From positions 1-39,471 of the forward strand of contig NZ_BAOQ01000007.1 of the NCBI RefSeq assembly GCF_000344155.1: a DNA stretch of 39,471 nucleotides, written 5' to 3'. The notes under the pieces are model-generated. The model had not been told where the DNA came from. It did no database searches and saw only the letters and a program-made list of their open reading frames with translations. Origin of the DNA: Gordonia paraffinivorans NBRC 108238 (GTDB taxonomy: Bacteria; Actinomycetota; Actinomycetes; Mycobacteriales; Mycobacteriaceae). Position numbers and translations under genes: made by a program. Positions 1-8,707 of the stretch are shown piece by piece; the stretch's first letter is position 1, and each line of letters opens with the position of its first letter.

Positions 1-425
1 AGGCCGATGCCGGGCGCGAGGCCCGAGCCGATCGGGGGCAACCCGCGCGACGGCAGGTACAGCGGATGCGGCGACAACTCGAGCCACGGCAGGCCGCACA
101 TCTGCGCGGCCCATCCCCCGCACACGGTGATGACGTCGGAGACGACGAGGTCGACGCCGGTGGCGGACAGGACCGGTGCCAGCTGCTGCGCCATGCGCGC
201 CGCCCGGACGCTGAGTTTGGCGCCCGCGTCGGCGTCGTCGTCGGTGTCGACGGCCGCCAGGCCCGGGAGCTCGGCGATGTCGATCCCGCGGCGACGAGCT
301 GCGTCAGCCCAGTTCAGACCGGTGTAGACGGTCGCCCGGTGACCGGCGGCGACGAATCGCTCGGCGAGGGCGAACGCCGGGAACGCGTGCCCGGCGTCCG
401 AACCCGCGACGAGTGCTACATGCAC
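1..425 (-). CDS. GT-B glycosyltransferase (UGT/MurG-like), C-terminal part outside window
   Basis: The open frame runs uninterrupted from a GTG at 425 to the left edge (141 codons) and begins MHVALVAGSDAGHAFPAFAL, the nucleotide-sugar glycosyltransferase N-terminal pattern (beta strand, small-residue loop with GH, helix). A second Rossmann-like stretch (VDLVVSDVITVCGGWAAQ) follows near residues 93-110. Only the acceptor-binding N-terminal half is present, so the donor-binding half and the substrate cannot be judged. The start lies 3 nt after the pspA stop, so it is probably the last gene of the clgR-pspA transcript. By position and sequence it may correspond to the M. tuberculosis Rv2739c transferase (inference). 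The family call is good; the exact acceptor is unknown. Confidence 0.8.
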   Translation of the reverse strand, partial: MHVALVAGSDAGHAFPAFALAERFVAAGHRATVYTGLNWADAARRRGIDIAELPGLAAVDTDDDADAGAKLSVRAARMAQQLAPVLSATGVDLVVSDVITVCGGWAAQMCGLPWLELSPHPLYLPSRGLPPIGSGLAPGIG

Positions 426-428
426 GTA

Positions 429-1250
429 TCAGTTCTGCGCAGGCGGCTCGGCAGCCGGCGGGGTCGCCTGGGTGGCGGGATCGCCCTTCTGCAGCGGCGG
501 CGTGGCGGCACCGGCAGACGAGGGCAGCTCGCCGCGCATGCTGGCGCGGATCTGCTCGAGACGCGAATGGCCGGCCATCTGGACGCTGGCCTGCTCCACC
601 TCGGCCATGCGGCCCTGGACGGAGTTCTTGGCCAGCTCGGCCGAGCCGAGGGCGTTGGCGTAGCGGCGTTCGATCTTCTCGCGGACCTGGTCCAGGCTGG
701 GGGTGTTACCCGGCACGGCCAGCTCGCTCATCTGGTTCAGCGACGCGCTGACCTGCTCCTGCATCTTGGCCTGCTCGAGCTGGCTGAGCAGCTTGGAGCG
801 CTCGGCGAGCTTCTGCTGGAGGATCATGGCGTTGCGCTCGACGGCCTTCTTGGCCTGTTCGGCGGCCTGGAGGGACTGGTCGTGGAGGGTCTTGAGGTCC
901 TCGACGCTCTGCTCGGCGGTCACCAGCTGGGCGGCGAAGGCCTCCGCGGCGTTGGTGTACTCCGTGGCCTTCTGGGTGTCACCGGCGGCGGTCGCCTGGT
1001 CGGCGAGGGTGAGGGCCTGGCGGGTGTTGGCCTGCAGCCGCTCGACCTCCTCGAGCTGCCGGTTGAGCTTCATCTCGAGCTGGCGCTGGTTGCCGATCAC
1101 CGACGCGGCCTGCTGCGACAGCGCCTGGTGCTGGCGCTGGGCCTCCTCGATCGCCTGCTGGATCTGGATCTTGGGATCGGCGTGTTCGTCGATCTTCGCG
1201 TTGCCGAGGGCCTTGAGGTAGTTCCACAACTTCACGAACGGGTTCGCCAT
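429..1250 (-). CDS. pspA: PspA/IM30 family phage-shock protein (35 kDa antigen homologue)
   Basis: The 273-aa protein begins [20 protein letters not shown], an amphipathic membrane-binding helix. It is then almost entirely coiled coil (about residues 25-225, rich in Q, E and A), with a low-complexity Pro/Ala tail ending in PPAQN. This is the normal length and architecture of actinobacterial PspA, a peripheral membrane protein that forms scaffolds on damaged inner membrane (family knowledge). It lies downstream of clgR with a 118-nt gap that may hold a second promoter, and a glycosyltransferase follows 3 nt after its stop. The mycobacterial partners PspM and PspN (Rv2743c, Rv2742c) are not present in this position. 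Confidence 0.95.
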   Translation of the reverse strand: MANPFVKLWNYLKALGNAKIDEHADPKIQIQQAIEEAQRQHQALSQQAASVIGNQRQLEMKLNRQLEEVERLQANTRQALTLADQATAAGDTQKATEYTNAAEAFAAQLVTAEQSVEDLKTLHDQSLQAAEQAKKAVERNAMILQQKLAERSKLLSQLEQAKMQEQVSASLNQMSELAVPGNTPSLDQVREKIERRYANALGSAELAKNSVQGRMAEVEQASVQMAGHSRLEQIRASMRGELPSSAGAATPPLQKGDPATQATPPAAEPPAQN

Positions 1251-1368
1251 GCTCTACGTCACTCCATTCAGGGGTATGCGAGAAAACAACACCGGTTTAC
1301 GAGAGAACTCTGCGACCAATCTATCGGTTACGGGTTCCCTGCTGGACCACTCACGCGCCGCAAGTCGT

Positions 1369-1725
1369 TCAGGCGGCGGCGAGTGCGGCCGTCTCGCGAT
1401 GACCCGACGGAGCCGGGATGACGACCTTGGTGGCGCTCAGAGCCGCATCGGCGGCCTCCGCGGCGACGGGCTCGGCAGGACGCATGGTCTCTTCCGGACG
1501 CATCGCGTTGCCGACGTCGAGGAGCAGATCCGCGATCTCGACGTCGAGCGCGTCGCAGATGGCGGCGAGCAGCTCGCTCGACGCCTCCTTCTGACCGCGC
1601 TCGACCTCGGAGAGGTATCCGAGGCTGACGCGAGCACCGGTCGAGACCTCGCGCAGGGTCCGGCCCTGCTGCGTGCGGACCCGACGCAGGCTCTCGCCGA
1701 GCGCCTCACGTAAGAGCATCGCCAT
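1369..1725 (-). CDS. clgR: ClgR, XRE-family transcriptional activator of Clp protease and psp genes
   Basis: The 118-aa protein has a helix-turn-helix at about residues 20-45 ([20 protein letters not shown]), nearly identical to mycobacterial and corynebacterial ClgR. I chose the ATG at 1725 because GGAGAGGAG lies 5 nt upstream; an in-frame ATG two codons later is possible. Known role: activates clpP, clpC and psp genes during envelope stress and proteolytic demand. The C-terminus ends ALAAA, resembling ssrA-like alanine degrons and the reported ClpP-dependent ClgR degron. That suggests unstable, feedback-controlled protein (inference). A SigE-type promoter lies just upstream. It sits between pgsA and pspA as in M. 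tuberculosis Rv2746c-Rv2744c. Confidence 0.95.
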   Translation of the reverse strand: MAMLLREALGESLRRVRTQQGRTLREVSTGARVSLGYLSEVERGQKEASSELLAAICDALDVEIADLLLDVGNAMRPEETMRPAEPVAAEAADAALSATKVVIPAPSGHRETAALAAA

Positions 1726-1775
1726 CGAGTCTCCTCTCCCTGGGCGGCGAGACGTTCGCTGACATCTCCACAGCA

Positions 1776-1802
1776 AACGCCTCGCACGGTCGGATCGTTC
1801 CC
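1776..1802 (-). promoter_or_regulatory. ECF sigma (SigE-like) promoter of clgR
   Basis: Reading the minus strand, GGGAAC (1802-1797) is followed by CGTT (1779-1776), with 17 nt between the last C of GGAAC and CGTT. This is the mycobacterial SigE pattern. A start site near 1769 would give a leader of about 45 nt that includes the clgR Shine-Dalgarno. M. tuberculosis clgR is known to be SigE-dependent, which supports the call. It overlaps no other gene, since pgsA ends at 1834. Confidence 0.75.
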
Positions 1803-1833
1803 GTACCGCGGTTGGTTGCGACAGTAGTCGAAC

Positions 1834-2631
1834 TCAGCGACCCGCGCCGGTTCCCCGGACGGCCCGTCGCGGCGATGTGGTGCCGTGTTCGCTGACGGCG
1901 GATCCGGCGTCGCCGGAAGCCTTTCCCGCGGTCCCGTCGACGCCGTCCTGCTCGGCACCCGCTCGCTTCGCCCCCGCGCCCGCGCGGACGCGGATCGCCT
2001 GCCAGGTGTAGTCCAGCCCGGTGTAGACGGTGACGACGAGCGCCAGGCCCATCACCACGCCCGCGGCGATCTGCCAGCCCGAGCCGAACGGCAACAGGTA
2101 CATGCCGATGGCCAGCGACTGCAGCAGCGTCTTGAGCTTGCCGCCCCGGCTGGCGGGGATCACCTTGTGCCGCAGCACCCAGAAGCGCAGCGCGGTCACC
2201 CACAGTTCGCGCGCGATGATGACCGCGGTGACCCACCACGGCAGGATGCCGAGGACCGACAGCCCGACGAGCGCACCGCCGATCAGGGCCTTGTCGGCGA
2301 TCGGGTCGGCCATCTTCCCGAAGTCGGTGATGAGTCCGCGCTCGCGGGCCAGATGGCCGTCGTAGCGGTCGGTGAGCGCGGCGAGGGCGAACACCGCGGT
2401 CGCGATCGAACGCCACAGTGTGGACTCGCCGTCGTCGATGAACAGCGCGACCAGGAACACCGGCACCAGGATGATGCGGAAAACGGTGAGCGCGTTGGCG
2501 ATGTTCACCACCGGCACCGGGTCGACCGGGTCGGTGATGTGATCGGGTTCGCGCCCGACGTTCGCGATGCCCTTCTCGTCGACGGGTCGCCGGATGTTCT
2601 CGTCGACGGCGCGTCGGATGCGATCGGTCAT
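1834..2631 (-). CDS. pgsA: CDP-diacylglycerol-glycerol-3-phosphate 3-phosphatidyltransferase (PgsA family)
   Basis: This integral membrane enzyme of the CDP-alcohol phosphatidyltransferase family makes phosphatidylglycerol phosphate, or a related phospholipid, from CDP-diacylglycerol. The full catalytic signature D-x2-DG-x2-AR-x8-G-x3-D-x3-D is present at residues 88-113 (D88, D91, G92, A95, R96, G105, D109, D113). Several hydrophobic helices follow. A charged 40-residue N-terminus and an Ala/Gly/Arg-rich cytosolic tail flank the core. The ATG at 2631 is preferred over the GTG at 2637 because of spacing from a weak GGGGGT. The position next to clgR matches M. tuberculosis pgsA3 (Rv2746c). The exact lipid product among family members is not certain. 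Confidence 0.92.
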   Translation of the reverse strand: MTDRIRRAVDENIRRPVDEKGIANVGREPDHITDPVDPVPVVNIANALTVFRIILVPVFLVALFIDDGESTLWRSIATAVFALAALTDRYDGHLARERGLITDFGKMADPIADKALIGGALVGLSVLGILPWWVTAVIIARELWVTALRFWVLRHKVIPASRGGKLKTLLQSLAIGMYLLPFGSGWQIAAGVVMGLALVVTVYTGLDYTWQAIRVRAGAGAKRAGAEQDGVDGTAGKASGDAGSAVSEHGTTSPRRAVRGTGAGR

Positions 2632-2778
2632 GAGCACACCCCCGGGCGCGGACGGGCTCCGCGGTACACGGGAATTCTCATACGCACGATCACAGGGTAT
2701 CGGCCCGTACCGCCTGCGAGGACAACCGGGCCGACACGCGTGGGACGCGGAGCGGCCACAGGACTAAGGTGAGTTCCC

Positions 2779-3378
2779 ATGTCCAACGTCTCGTCGGAGT
2801 CCGACGAACCCGACCGGGTTCCGGAACCCGTTGCGCCCGAATCGACCACGACCCCCGGTGCGGCAAACCGCCCCGAGGTCGTCGTCCGACGCGCACGAAC
2901 CTCCGACGTCCCGCGGATCAAGGAGCTGATCGACAAGTACGCCGGCAAGATCCTCCTGGAGAAGAACCTCGTCACCCTCTACGAGTCGGTGCAGGAGTTC
3001 TGGGTCGCCGAACTCGACGGGCTGGTGGTGGGCTGCGGCGCCCTGCACGTGCTGTGGGCCGATCTCGGCGAGGTGCGCACGGTCGCGGTCGACCCGGCGT
3101 TCGCCGGTCGCGGCATCGGACACAAGATCGTCGGGCGCCTCATGGACATGGCCCGCGAACTGGAGCTCGCCCGGGTCTTCGTGCTGACCTTCGAGACCAG
3201 CTTCTTCGCCCGGCACGGCTTCCGCGAGATCCAGGGGACCCCGGTCACCCGAGAGGTGTACGAGGAGATGTGCCGCTCCTACGACACCGGTGTCGCGGAG
3301 TTCCTGGACCTCAGTTACGTCAAACCCAACACGCTCGGCAACACGCGCATGTTGGCCCACCTCGATCCGCAGGAGTGA
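2779..3378 (+). CDS. argA: ArgA-type GNAT amino-acid (glutamate) N-acetyltransferase
   Basis: The 199-aa protein has a disordered first 35 residues followed by a single GNAT domain. The acetyl-CoA pyrophosphate-binding loop is AGRGIG, in the context RTVAVDPAFAGRGIGHKIV (about residues 99-117). The stretch FETSFFARHGF is typical of the short ArgA-like N-acetylglutamate synthases of actinobacteria (Rv2747 type), which supply the first step of arginine synthesis. AAGGTGAG lies 5 nt before the ATG. A TAAGGT hexamer (2765-2770) 8 nt before the start could also act as a -10 box for a transcript with almost no leader. The gene is divergent from pgsA, as in M. tuberculosis. Confidence 0.85.
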   Translation: MSNVSSESDEPDRVPEPVAPESTTTPGAANRPEVVVRRARTSDVPRIKELIDKYAGKILLEKNLVTLYESVQEFWVAELDGLVVGCGALHVLWADLGEVRTVAVDPAFAGRGIGHKIVGRLMDMARELELARVFVLTFETSFFARHGFREIQGTPVTREVYEEMCRSYDTGVAEFLDLSYVKPNTLGNTRMLAHLDPQE

Positions 3379-3382
3379 CCCG

Positions 3383-3667
3383 ATGCCCTTCTTCGCCGTC
3401 CAGTACACCTACCGCCCGGCCAAGGCGGCGCTGCGCGACGAGCACCGTCCCGAGCACCGCCGTTGGCTCGGCGAGGAGAACAAGGCGGGCAACGTCCTGA
3501 TCGCCGGGCCGTACCCGGACGGATCGGGCGCGCTGATCATCGTCAAGGCCGCCGATCTCGGCGCGGCCGAGGCGCTGCTCGCCAACGACCCCTTCCAGGC
3601 GCACGAGGCGGTCGACGCGGTGAAGATCGACGAATGGACTCAGGTCTTCGGACCGTTTCCGGAGTGA
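3383..3667 (+). CDS. YCII-domain (YciI-like) protein
   Basis: The 94-aa protein begins MPFFAVQYTYRP. It has the ferredoxin-like YCII pattern: HRPEHRRWL early, then GNVLIAGPYPDGSGALIIVKA, then the DPF motif in ANDPFQAHEAVDAVKI and a closing W at EWTQVFGPF. Family members are small dimeric enzymes or stress proteins of mostly unknown activity. The start is 4 nt after the argA stop, so the two are one transcript. Its 3' end overlaps the 3' end of the convergent terC gene by 28 nt. It corresponds by family to Rv2749 of M. tuberculosis (inference). Confidence 0.88.
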   Translation: MPFFAVQYTYRPAKAALRDEHRPEHRRWLGEENKAGNVLIAGPYPDGSGALIIVKAADLGAAEALLANDPFQAHEAVDAVKIDEWTQVFGPFPE

Positions 3668-4653
3668 GCCGCGGGCTCGGACGCACGTCGCCGGCTCCGG
3701 ACCAGACTCGCGACCGTGGTGACCGCCAGGACGCCGACGATCACCGCGAGTGACGCGGGCGTGGAGATCTCCGGCACGCTCACGTGCTCGCCGCCGTTGA
3801 CGAACGGCAGCGTGTTCTCGTGCAGCGCGTGGAGCACCAACTTGGTGCCGATGAACGCGAGGATGATCGACAGCCCGACCGAGAGGTAGACCAGCCGGTC
3901 GAGGAGCCCGCCGAGCAGGAAGTACAGCTGGCGCAGACCCATCAGGGCGAACGCGTTCGCGGTGAACACCAGGTACGGCTCGGAGGTCAGTCCGTAGATC
4001 GCGGGGATCGAGTCGAGGGCGAACAGCACGTCGGTGAAGCCGATGACGATGAGGACCATGAGCATCGGAGTGGCCAGGAGGCGTCCGTTCACGCGGGTGA
4101 GGAGCTTGTCGCCGTCGTAGGCGTCGTGGGTGCGCAGGTACCGCCGCACGACGCGTTCGAGCCGGCTCTCCCGTTGCTCCTCGTGCGCCACCGGGTCGTC
4201 GCTCTCGCGGATCAGCTTCACCGCGGTGAGGATCAGGAACACGCCGAACACGTAGAACACCCAGCTGTAGGTGCTGATCGCGGCCGCGCCGACGGCGATG
4301 AAGATGCCGCGCATGCCGAGTGCCATCACGATGCCGAGCAGCAGCACCTTCTGCTGGTACTCCGGCGGCACCGCGAAGCGCGCCATGATGATGACGAACA
4401 CGAACAGGTTGTCCACCGAGAGGGCCTTCTCGGTGACGTAACCGGCGAGATACTCCCCGCCGAAGCTCGCGCCCCACTTCCACCAGACGAAGACGCCGAA
4501 CGCGACGGCGAGCGAGATGTAGACCGTCGACCAGACGGCGGACTCCCGCAGCGACGGGGCGTGCGGAACGCGCACGTGGGAGAAGAAGTCGAACACGAAC
4601 AGTCCGAGGATCACCGCGACGGTGATCAGCCACACGGACGACGAAACATCCAT
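3640..4653 (-). CDS. TerC family integral membrane protein, probable Mn2+ exporter
   Basis: The 337-aa protein has 8-9 hydrophobic segments. It shows the two TerC acidic signatures in membrane segments, EKALSVDNLFVFVII and IGFTDVLFALDSIPA, which in the family form the metal path. Proteins of this group (Alx, MeeF-like) export Mn2+ or metalate exported proteins (family knowledge). The ATG at 4653 starts MDVSSSVWLITVAVIL and has GGAGG 5 nt upstream; a longer in-frame extension would run through the riboswitch and is rejected. Control is predicted to be translational through the yybP-ykoY aptamer. The C-terminal codons overlap the convergent YCII gene. Confidence 0.9.
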   Translation of the reverse strand: MDVSSSVWLITVAVILGLFVFDFFSHVRVPHAPSLRESAVWSTVYISLAVAFGVFVWWKWGASFGGEYLAGYVTEKALSVDNLFVFVIIMARFAVPPEYQQKVLLLGIVMALGMRGIFIAVGAAAISTYSWVFYVFGVFLILTAVKLIRESDDPVAHEEQRESRLERVVRRYLRTHDAYDGDKLLTRVNGRLLATPMLMVLIVIGFTDVLFALDSIPAIYGLTSEPYLVFTANAFALMGLRQLYFLLGGLLDRLVYLSVGLSIILAFIGTKLVLHALHENTLPFVNGGEHVSVPEISTPASLAVIVGVLAVTTVASLVRSRRRASEPAAHSGNGPKT

Positions 4654-4658
4654 CAAAG

Positions 4659-4691
4659 CCTCCGGCAAGCAGCAAGCTGACGAGCCAGAGG
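4659..4691 (-). promoter_or_regulatory. Anti-Shine-Dalgarno hairpin of the terC riboswitch
   Basis: CCUCUGG (4691-4685), whose first four bases are the P1 3' strand, is complementary over 7 positions (one U-G wobble) to CCGGAGG (4665-4659). CCGGAGG contains the terC Shine-Dalgarno. A 19-nt loop separates the two arms. P1 and this hairpin are therefore mutually exclusive, which predicts translation off without ligand and on with Mn2+. The pairing is seen in the sequence; the switching logic is inference. Confidence 0.7.
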
Positions 4692-4830
4692 TCTCTCCCA
4701 CCGCGGGTCCCGCATCGTGCGGGCGGATCGGTGGCCGGCGCTCCGGGCGCCGGGCGACGATCATGGGATCGCCGCGGGTCGGCACCGTATTGACGGAGAC
4801 GCCGCGTCGGGGATACTCCCCTCGGGTTCT
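4680..4830 (-). ncRNA. yybP-ykoY (Mn2+) riboswitch aptamer upstream of terC
   Basis: Read on the minus strand, GAGGGGAGTATCCCC (4825-4811) and GAGACCTCTGG (4695-4685) match the two conserved ends of the yybP-ykoY class: GGGGAGUA after P1 and GAGA-CC before the P1 3' strand. P1 forms from GAGG with CCTC. Between them lie GC-rich stems, including GCCGGCGCTCCGGGCGCCGG. This class senses Mn2+ and typically precedes TerC-type transporters, exactly as here. A TAGGGT hexamer (4842-4837) is a plausible -10 box, placing the start just before the aptamer and close to the ftsK stop. Confidence 0.88.
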
Positions 4831-4850
4831 GAGGCCACCCTACCCGATCG

Positions 4851-7800
4851 TCACCCCTCGGCCGGTTCCTCGTCTCCCCCGCCGCCGGTGATCGACGCGA
4901 TGACGCCGGGCAGGTCCTCGGGCTTGACGAGGACCTCGCGGGCCTTGGACCCCTCGCTGGGCCCCACGACGCCGCGGGTCTCCATCAGGTCCATCAGGCG
5001 GCCCGCCTTGGCGAACCCGACGCGCAGCTTGCGCTGCAGCATCGACGTCGAGCCGAACTGGCTGGACACGACGAGCTCGATGGCCTGCAGCAGGTCGTCG
5101 AGATCGTTGCCGATGTCGCTGTCGATCTCCTTCTTGTCGCCGGCCTTCGCGGTGGTGACGCCCTCGGTGTACTCGGGCTCGGCCTGCTCCTTGGTGAACT
5201 CGACGACGGCCGCGATCTCCTCGTCGGTGATGTAGGCGCCCTGCATGCGGATGGGCTTGTTGGCGCCCATCGGCAGGAACAACCCGTCGCCCATGCCGAT
5301 GAGCTTCTCTGCGCCCGGCTGGTCGAGGATGACGCGGGAGTCGGTGAGCGACGAGGTGGCGAACGCCAGGCGCGAGGGCACGTTGGTCTTGATGAGACCG
5401 GTGACGACGTCGACCGACGGGCGCTGCGTCGCGAGCACCAGGTGGATACCGGCCGCACGCGCCTTCTGCGTGATGCGCACGATCGCCTCCTCCACGTCGC
5501 GCGGCGCGGTCATCATCAGGTCGGCGAGCTCGTCGACGATGGCGAGGATGTACGGGTACGGCTTGTAGACCCGCTCGCTGCCGAGCGGCGTCGTGATCTC
5601 GCCGGACCGGACCTTCGCGTTGAAGTCGTCGATGTGACGGACGCGCGAGGCCTTCATGTCCTGGTAGCGCTGCTCCATCTCCTCCACCAGCCAGGCCAGC
5701 GCCGCGGCGGCCTTCTTCGGCTGGGTGATGATCGGGGTGATCAGGTGCGGGATGCCCTCGTACGGCGTGAGCTCGACCATCTTCGGGTCGATGAGGATCA
5801 TCCGGACCTGCTCCGGTGTGGCCCGGGTCAGCAGCGACACCAGCATCGAGTTGACGAAGCTCGACTTGCCCGAACCGGTCGAGCCCGCCACCAGCAGGTG
5901 CGGCATCTTGGCCAGGTTGGCGCTGACGAAGTCGCCCTCGATGTCCTTGCCGAGTCCGATGACGAGCGGGTGCTTGTCCTTGCGCGTCGACGGCGCGTTG
6001 AGCACGTCGGCCAGGCGCACCATCTCGCGGTCGGCGTTGGGCACCTCGATGCCGACCGCGGACTTGCCGGGGATCGGCGCGAGCAGGCGCACGTTGTCGG
6101 TCGCCGCAGCGTAGGCGATGTTGCGCTGCAGCGCGGTGATCTTCTCGACCTTGACGCCCGGGCCGAGTTCGACCTCGTAGCGGGTGACGGTCGGGCCGCG
6201 GGTGTAGCCGGTGACGGCGGCGTCGATCTTGAACTGCTCGAGCACGCCGGTCATCCGGTCGATCATCTCGTCGTTCGCGCTGGTGCCCGCCTTGGGCGGA
6301 TCGCCCTCGAGCAGCAGGTGCTGCGGCGGCAGGATGTAGTCGCCGTCCGAGGCCGCCTCGGTCGGCGCGAAGGTGTCGTCGTCGGACGCGGCGACCGCGG
6401 GCTCCGGCTCCGGTTCTGGGGTGGGAGCCGGGCGCGGGGTCGCGGTGCGCCGTGGCGTGGTCTTCGGGGCCGTGGCCTTCCGGGACGTGGCCGTCCGCGC
6501 GGGGGCGGCCGAGCCGATCACCTCCGTGGTGTGCTCGTCCGGCGCGTTGTCGCCGATCGGCTCGGTGTACGCGTCGGCGAAGTTCTCCGTCGGCGCCTCC
6601 TCGACCGGCACGTCGGCGATCTTGGCCGGGCGCCGGGTACGGCCCGAGGTGCGCGAGACGGTCTCGTCCGGCGGGTAGTTGTCGTACGGGTTCGACGAGT
6701 ACGGACGCCGCGTCATCCGCGACGAGAACGAGCCGGCGTCGTCGGCGGGATCGTCGGCGACGGGATCGTCTCCGGCCCGATCGTCCGCCGGGTCGCCGAA
6801 GTCCGGGTCGTCGTAGTTCTCGGCGTCGGCGTCCCAGTCGAGGTCGTCGTCCCAGGGCACGTCGCCACCGCGCGGGTCGGCGATGCCGAGCCATCCGGCG
6901 GCGGCGTCGACGACCTCGCGGACCGTCCGGCCGCTGAGGATCAGCACGCCGAATGCCATGCACAGCAACAGGATCGGCACCGACACCCAGGCCGTGACGC
7001 CCGCGGTGAGCGGCGTGCCGATGGCGAATCCGATGAAGCCGGCCGCCGACGAGCGGCCCGGCAGGTCGGTCGGCGCGCCCGCGATCAGGTGGATGATGCC
7101 CAGCAACGGCAACGCGACCAGCAGGCCGCCGCCGAGGTAGCGGCCGCGACGCTCCGGGTTCGGCGGGCGTCGCATCAGCACGACGGCCAGGACGACCAGC
7201 GCGACGGGGACCAGGACCGCAGCCGAGCCGATGACGGCCCGGATCAGCGCCTCGATGAAGGCGCCGACCGGCCCGGCCGCGCCGAACCACACGCTCGCGG
7301 CGATGAGGAGCCCGAATGCCAGCAGACCGAGGGCCACTCCGTCGCGGCGGTGGCTGTGTCCCTGGGCGCGCGCGGCGCGGCGGTCGCCGAGGTCGTCGTC
7401 GAACTCGCCGTCGAAGTCGAGATCGTCGTCGCCGTCGAATGTGGGATCGAAGTCGTCGCGGTCGGCGTCGAAGTCGTCACGCGGTTCAGGACGAGGCCCG
7501 CGGCCGGTCCCGACGCGAGCCGCGGAACCGACGCCGCGCGCGAACAGCGAGAACCCGGCCCCGATCCCCTTCCCCACCGCCGAGGCGCCCGCGGCGGCGA
7601 TGGAACGACGGTGCAGATCGACCGACTCGGCCGATGCGGCCTTGCGACGATTCGGGGCGGCGGTCGCCGACCGGCGGCCGGCGGCACCCGACTTCGCTCC
7701 GGACCGGGTGCTGCGGGACTTCGACGCCGTGCCTGCGGTGCTCCGACCCGAACGGGCCGAGCCGCTGCGGCTCGCAGTGCTCTTCGCGGCGCCCTTGCCC

Positions 7801-7976
7801 GAGCGCGTGGCGCCCGAACGCGCCGTCGATCCGGTGGACCGGCCGCTCGTGGCGCCCGTTCGTGCCGAGCTCCTCGACGTGGTCCTCCGCGAGGATGAGC
7901 CCCCCGACGTTGAGGACCTCGACGTTGAGGACCTCGACGCGGACGCGCGCGTACCCGTGCTTGCCTTCGAAGCCAT
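4851..7976 (-). CDS. ftsK: FtsK/SpoIIIE DNA translocase
   Basis: This 1041-aa septal DNA pump links division to chromosome dimer resolution. Order: a Ser/Arg/Thr-rich basic N-terminus (residues 1-115) with short repeats; four membrane segments (about 215-360); an acidic, disordered linker; and the motor, with Walker [11 protein letters not shown] at about 693-704, Walker [14 protein letters not shown] near 810-820 and [12 protein letters not shown]. The C-terminal winged-helix gamma domain ([20 protein letters not shown]) reads KOPS sequences. It is longer than M. tuberculosis FtsK because of the N-terminus and linker. There is no ribosome-binding site; a TAGTCT box 6 nt before the ATG predicts a leaderless mRNA. 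Confidence 0.97.
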   Translation of the reverse strand: MASKASTGTRASASRSSTSRSSTSGGSSSRRTTSRSSARTGATSGRSTGSTARSGATRSGKGAAKSTASRSGSARSGRSTAGTASKSRSTRSGAKSGAAGRRSATAAPNRRKAASAESVDLHRRSIAAAGASAVGKGIGAGFSLFARGVGSAARVGTGRGPRPEPRDDFDADRDDFDPTFDGDDDLDFDGEFDDDLGDRRAARAQGHSHRRDGVALGLLAFGLLIAASVWFGAAGPVGAFIEALIRAVIGSAAVLVPVALVVLAVVLMRRPPNPERRGRYLGGGLLVALPLLGIIHLIAGAPTDLPGRSSAAGFIGFAIGTPLTAGVTAWVSVPILLLCMAFGVLILSGRTVREVVDAAAGWLGIADPRGGDVPWDDDLDWDADAENYDDPDFGDPADDRAGDDPVADDPADDAGSFSSRMTRRPYSSNPYDNYPPDETVSRTSGRTRRPAKIADVPVEEAPTENFADAYTEPIGDNAPDEHTTEVIGSAAPARTATSRKATAPKTTPRRTATPRPAPTPEPEPEPAVAASDDDTFAPTEAASDGDYILPPQHLLLEGDPPKAGTSANDEMIDRMTGVLEQFKIDAAVTGYTRGPTVTRYEVELGPGVKVEKITALQRNIAYAAATDNVRLLAPIPGKSAVGIEVPNADREMVRLADVLNAPSTRKDKHPLVIGLGKDIEGDFVSANLAKMPHLLVAGSTGSGKSSFVNSMLVSLLTRATPEQVRMILIDPKMVELTPYEGIPHLITPIITQPKKAAAALAWLVEEMEQRYQDMKASRVRHIDDFNAKVRSGEITTPLGSERVYKPYPYILAIVDELADLMMTAPRDVEEAIVRITQKARAAGIHLVLATQRPSVDVVTGLIKTNVPSRLAFATSSLTDSRVILDQPGAEKLIGMGDGLFLPMGANKPIRMQGAYITDEEIAAVVEFTKEQAEPEYTEGVTTAKAGDKKEIDSDIGNDLDDLLQAIELVVSSQFGSTSMLQRKLRVGFAKAGRLMDLMETRGVVGPSEGSKAREVLVKPEDLPGVIASITGGGGDEEPAEG

Positions 7977-7982
7977 ACCGAC

Positions 7983-8012
7983 AGACTAGTCGGGACGGTT
8001 CACTTCAGTCAC
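7983..8012 (-). promoter_or_regulatory. ftsK promoter giving a leaderless mRNA
   Basis: The -10 box TAGTCT (7988-7983) is followed by 6 nt and then the ATG at 7976, so a start site at the usual distance falls on the A of ATG. A -35-like GTGACT (8012-8007) stands 18 nt upstream. No Shine-Dalgarno is present. Confidence 0.65.
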
Positions 8013-8074
8013 ATGGGCAACACTGATCACGGAGGCGTGTCGAAGTTGTGACCCTTCGGCGTCAGCGACACGCG

Positions 8075-8707
8075 TCAGAGTCCGTGAGAACTCTCACGCA
8101 CCGCGGCGACCGCGGCGTCGGCGCCGCTGAAGGTGACCGCCACGGGACGCCGGCCGAAGACGAAGAGCACCAACTCCCCGACCGGCCCGGTCACGACGAC
8201 CTCGTCCCCCGACCCGACGCTCACCAGATCGCGGCCGTCGGGCGTGCGGAGGGTGACGCGCGCGGGGATCCTCTTCAGCGTCATCCGGGCCATCGACGCG
8301 GCGGGTCCGCGCAGCTCCTTCTCCAGCGACGCCGACAGGGGCCGCGGGGTCCAGTCGCTGTCCGGGTCGACGCCGCCGCGTAACACGTCCTCGTGGTGGA
8401 CGAACATCTCGGCGAGGTTGGCGAACCGGTCGACGAGCCGGAACGGCGAATACAGCGGCGGTCCCGAGGCCAGGTCGGCGAGGAGATCGCCGAAGTCGCG
8501 TTCGGCCGCCTTCGCGCGCACCTTCTCGGTGTACCCGGCCAAAGCCGGGATCAGGATTCCCGGCCCGGTGTCCGGGCGCCGCTCACGGACGACGAGATGG
8601 GCCAGCAGATCGCGGGTGGTCCAGCCCTCGCAGAGGGTCGGGGCGTCGGGCCCCACCTTCTCCAGGGTCCGGACGAGAGCCGCTCGTTCTTCCTGTGCAC
8701 CGGTCAC
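8075..8707 (-). CDS. TIGR03085-type metal-binding protein (DinB/mycothiol maleylpyruvate isomerase superfamily)
   Basis: The 210-aa protein has the superfamily N-terminus: ERAALVRTLEKVGPDAPTLC, then EGWTTRDLLAHLVVRERRPD, and later the second metal-ligand region FVHHEDVLRG. The His residues of AHLVV and VHHED would bind a divalent metal (inference from the DinB fold). Mycothiol-dependent members are confined to Actinobacteria; the substrate here is unknown. The GTG start at 8707 has no clear Shine-Dalgarno; a TACTGT hexamer 8 nt upstream could be a -10 box. The gene lies 49 nt after the rnj stop and may also be read from that operon. Confidence 0.85.
   Translation of the reverse strand: MTGAQEERAALVRTLEKVGPDAPTLCEGWTTRDLLAHLVVRERRPDTGPGILIPALAGYTEKVRAKAAERDFGDLLADLASGPPLYSPFRLVDRFANLAEMFVHHEDVLRGGVDPDSDWTPRPLSASLEKELRGPAASMARMTLKRIPARVTLRTPDGRDLVSVGSGDEVVVTGPVGELVLFVFGRRPVAVTFSGADAAVAAVRESSHGL

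Noticed and set aside
2632..2778. TACCCT as a pgsA -10 box
   Set aside because: It fits TANNNT, but no -35 lies at 16-19 nt and other hexamers in the gap fit equally well.
5442..7898. 818-codon open frame antisense to ftsK
   Set aside because: It is an artefact of high GC third positions; its translation has no domain pattern and consists of runs of Arg, Val, Gly and His, while the opposite strand is a complete FtsK.
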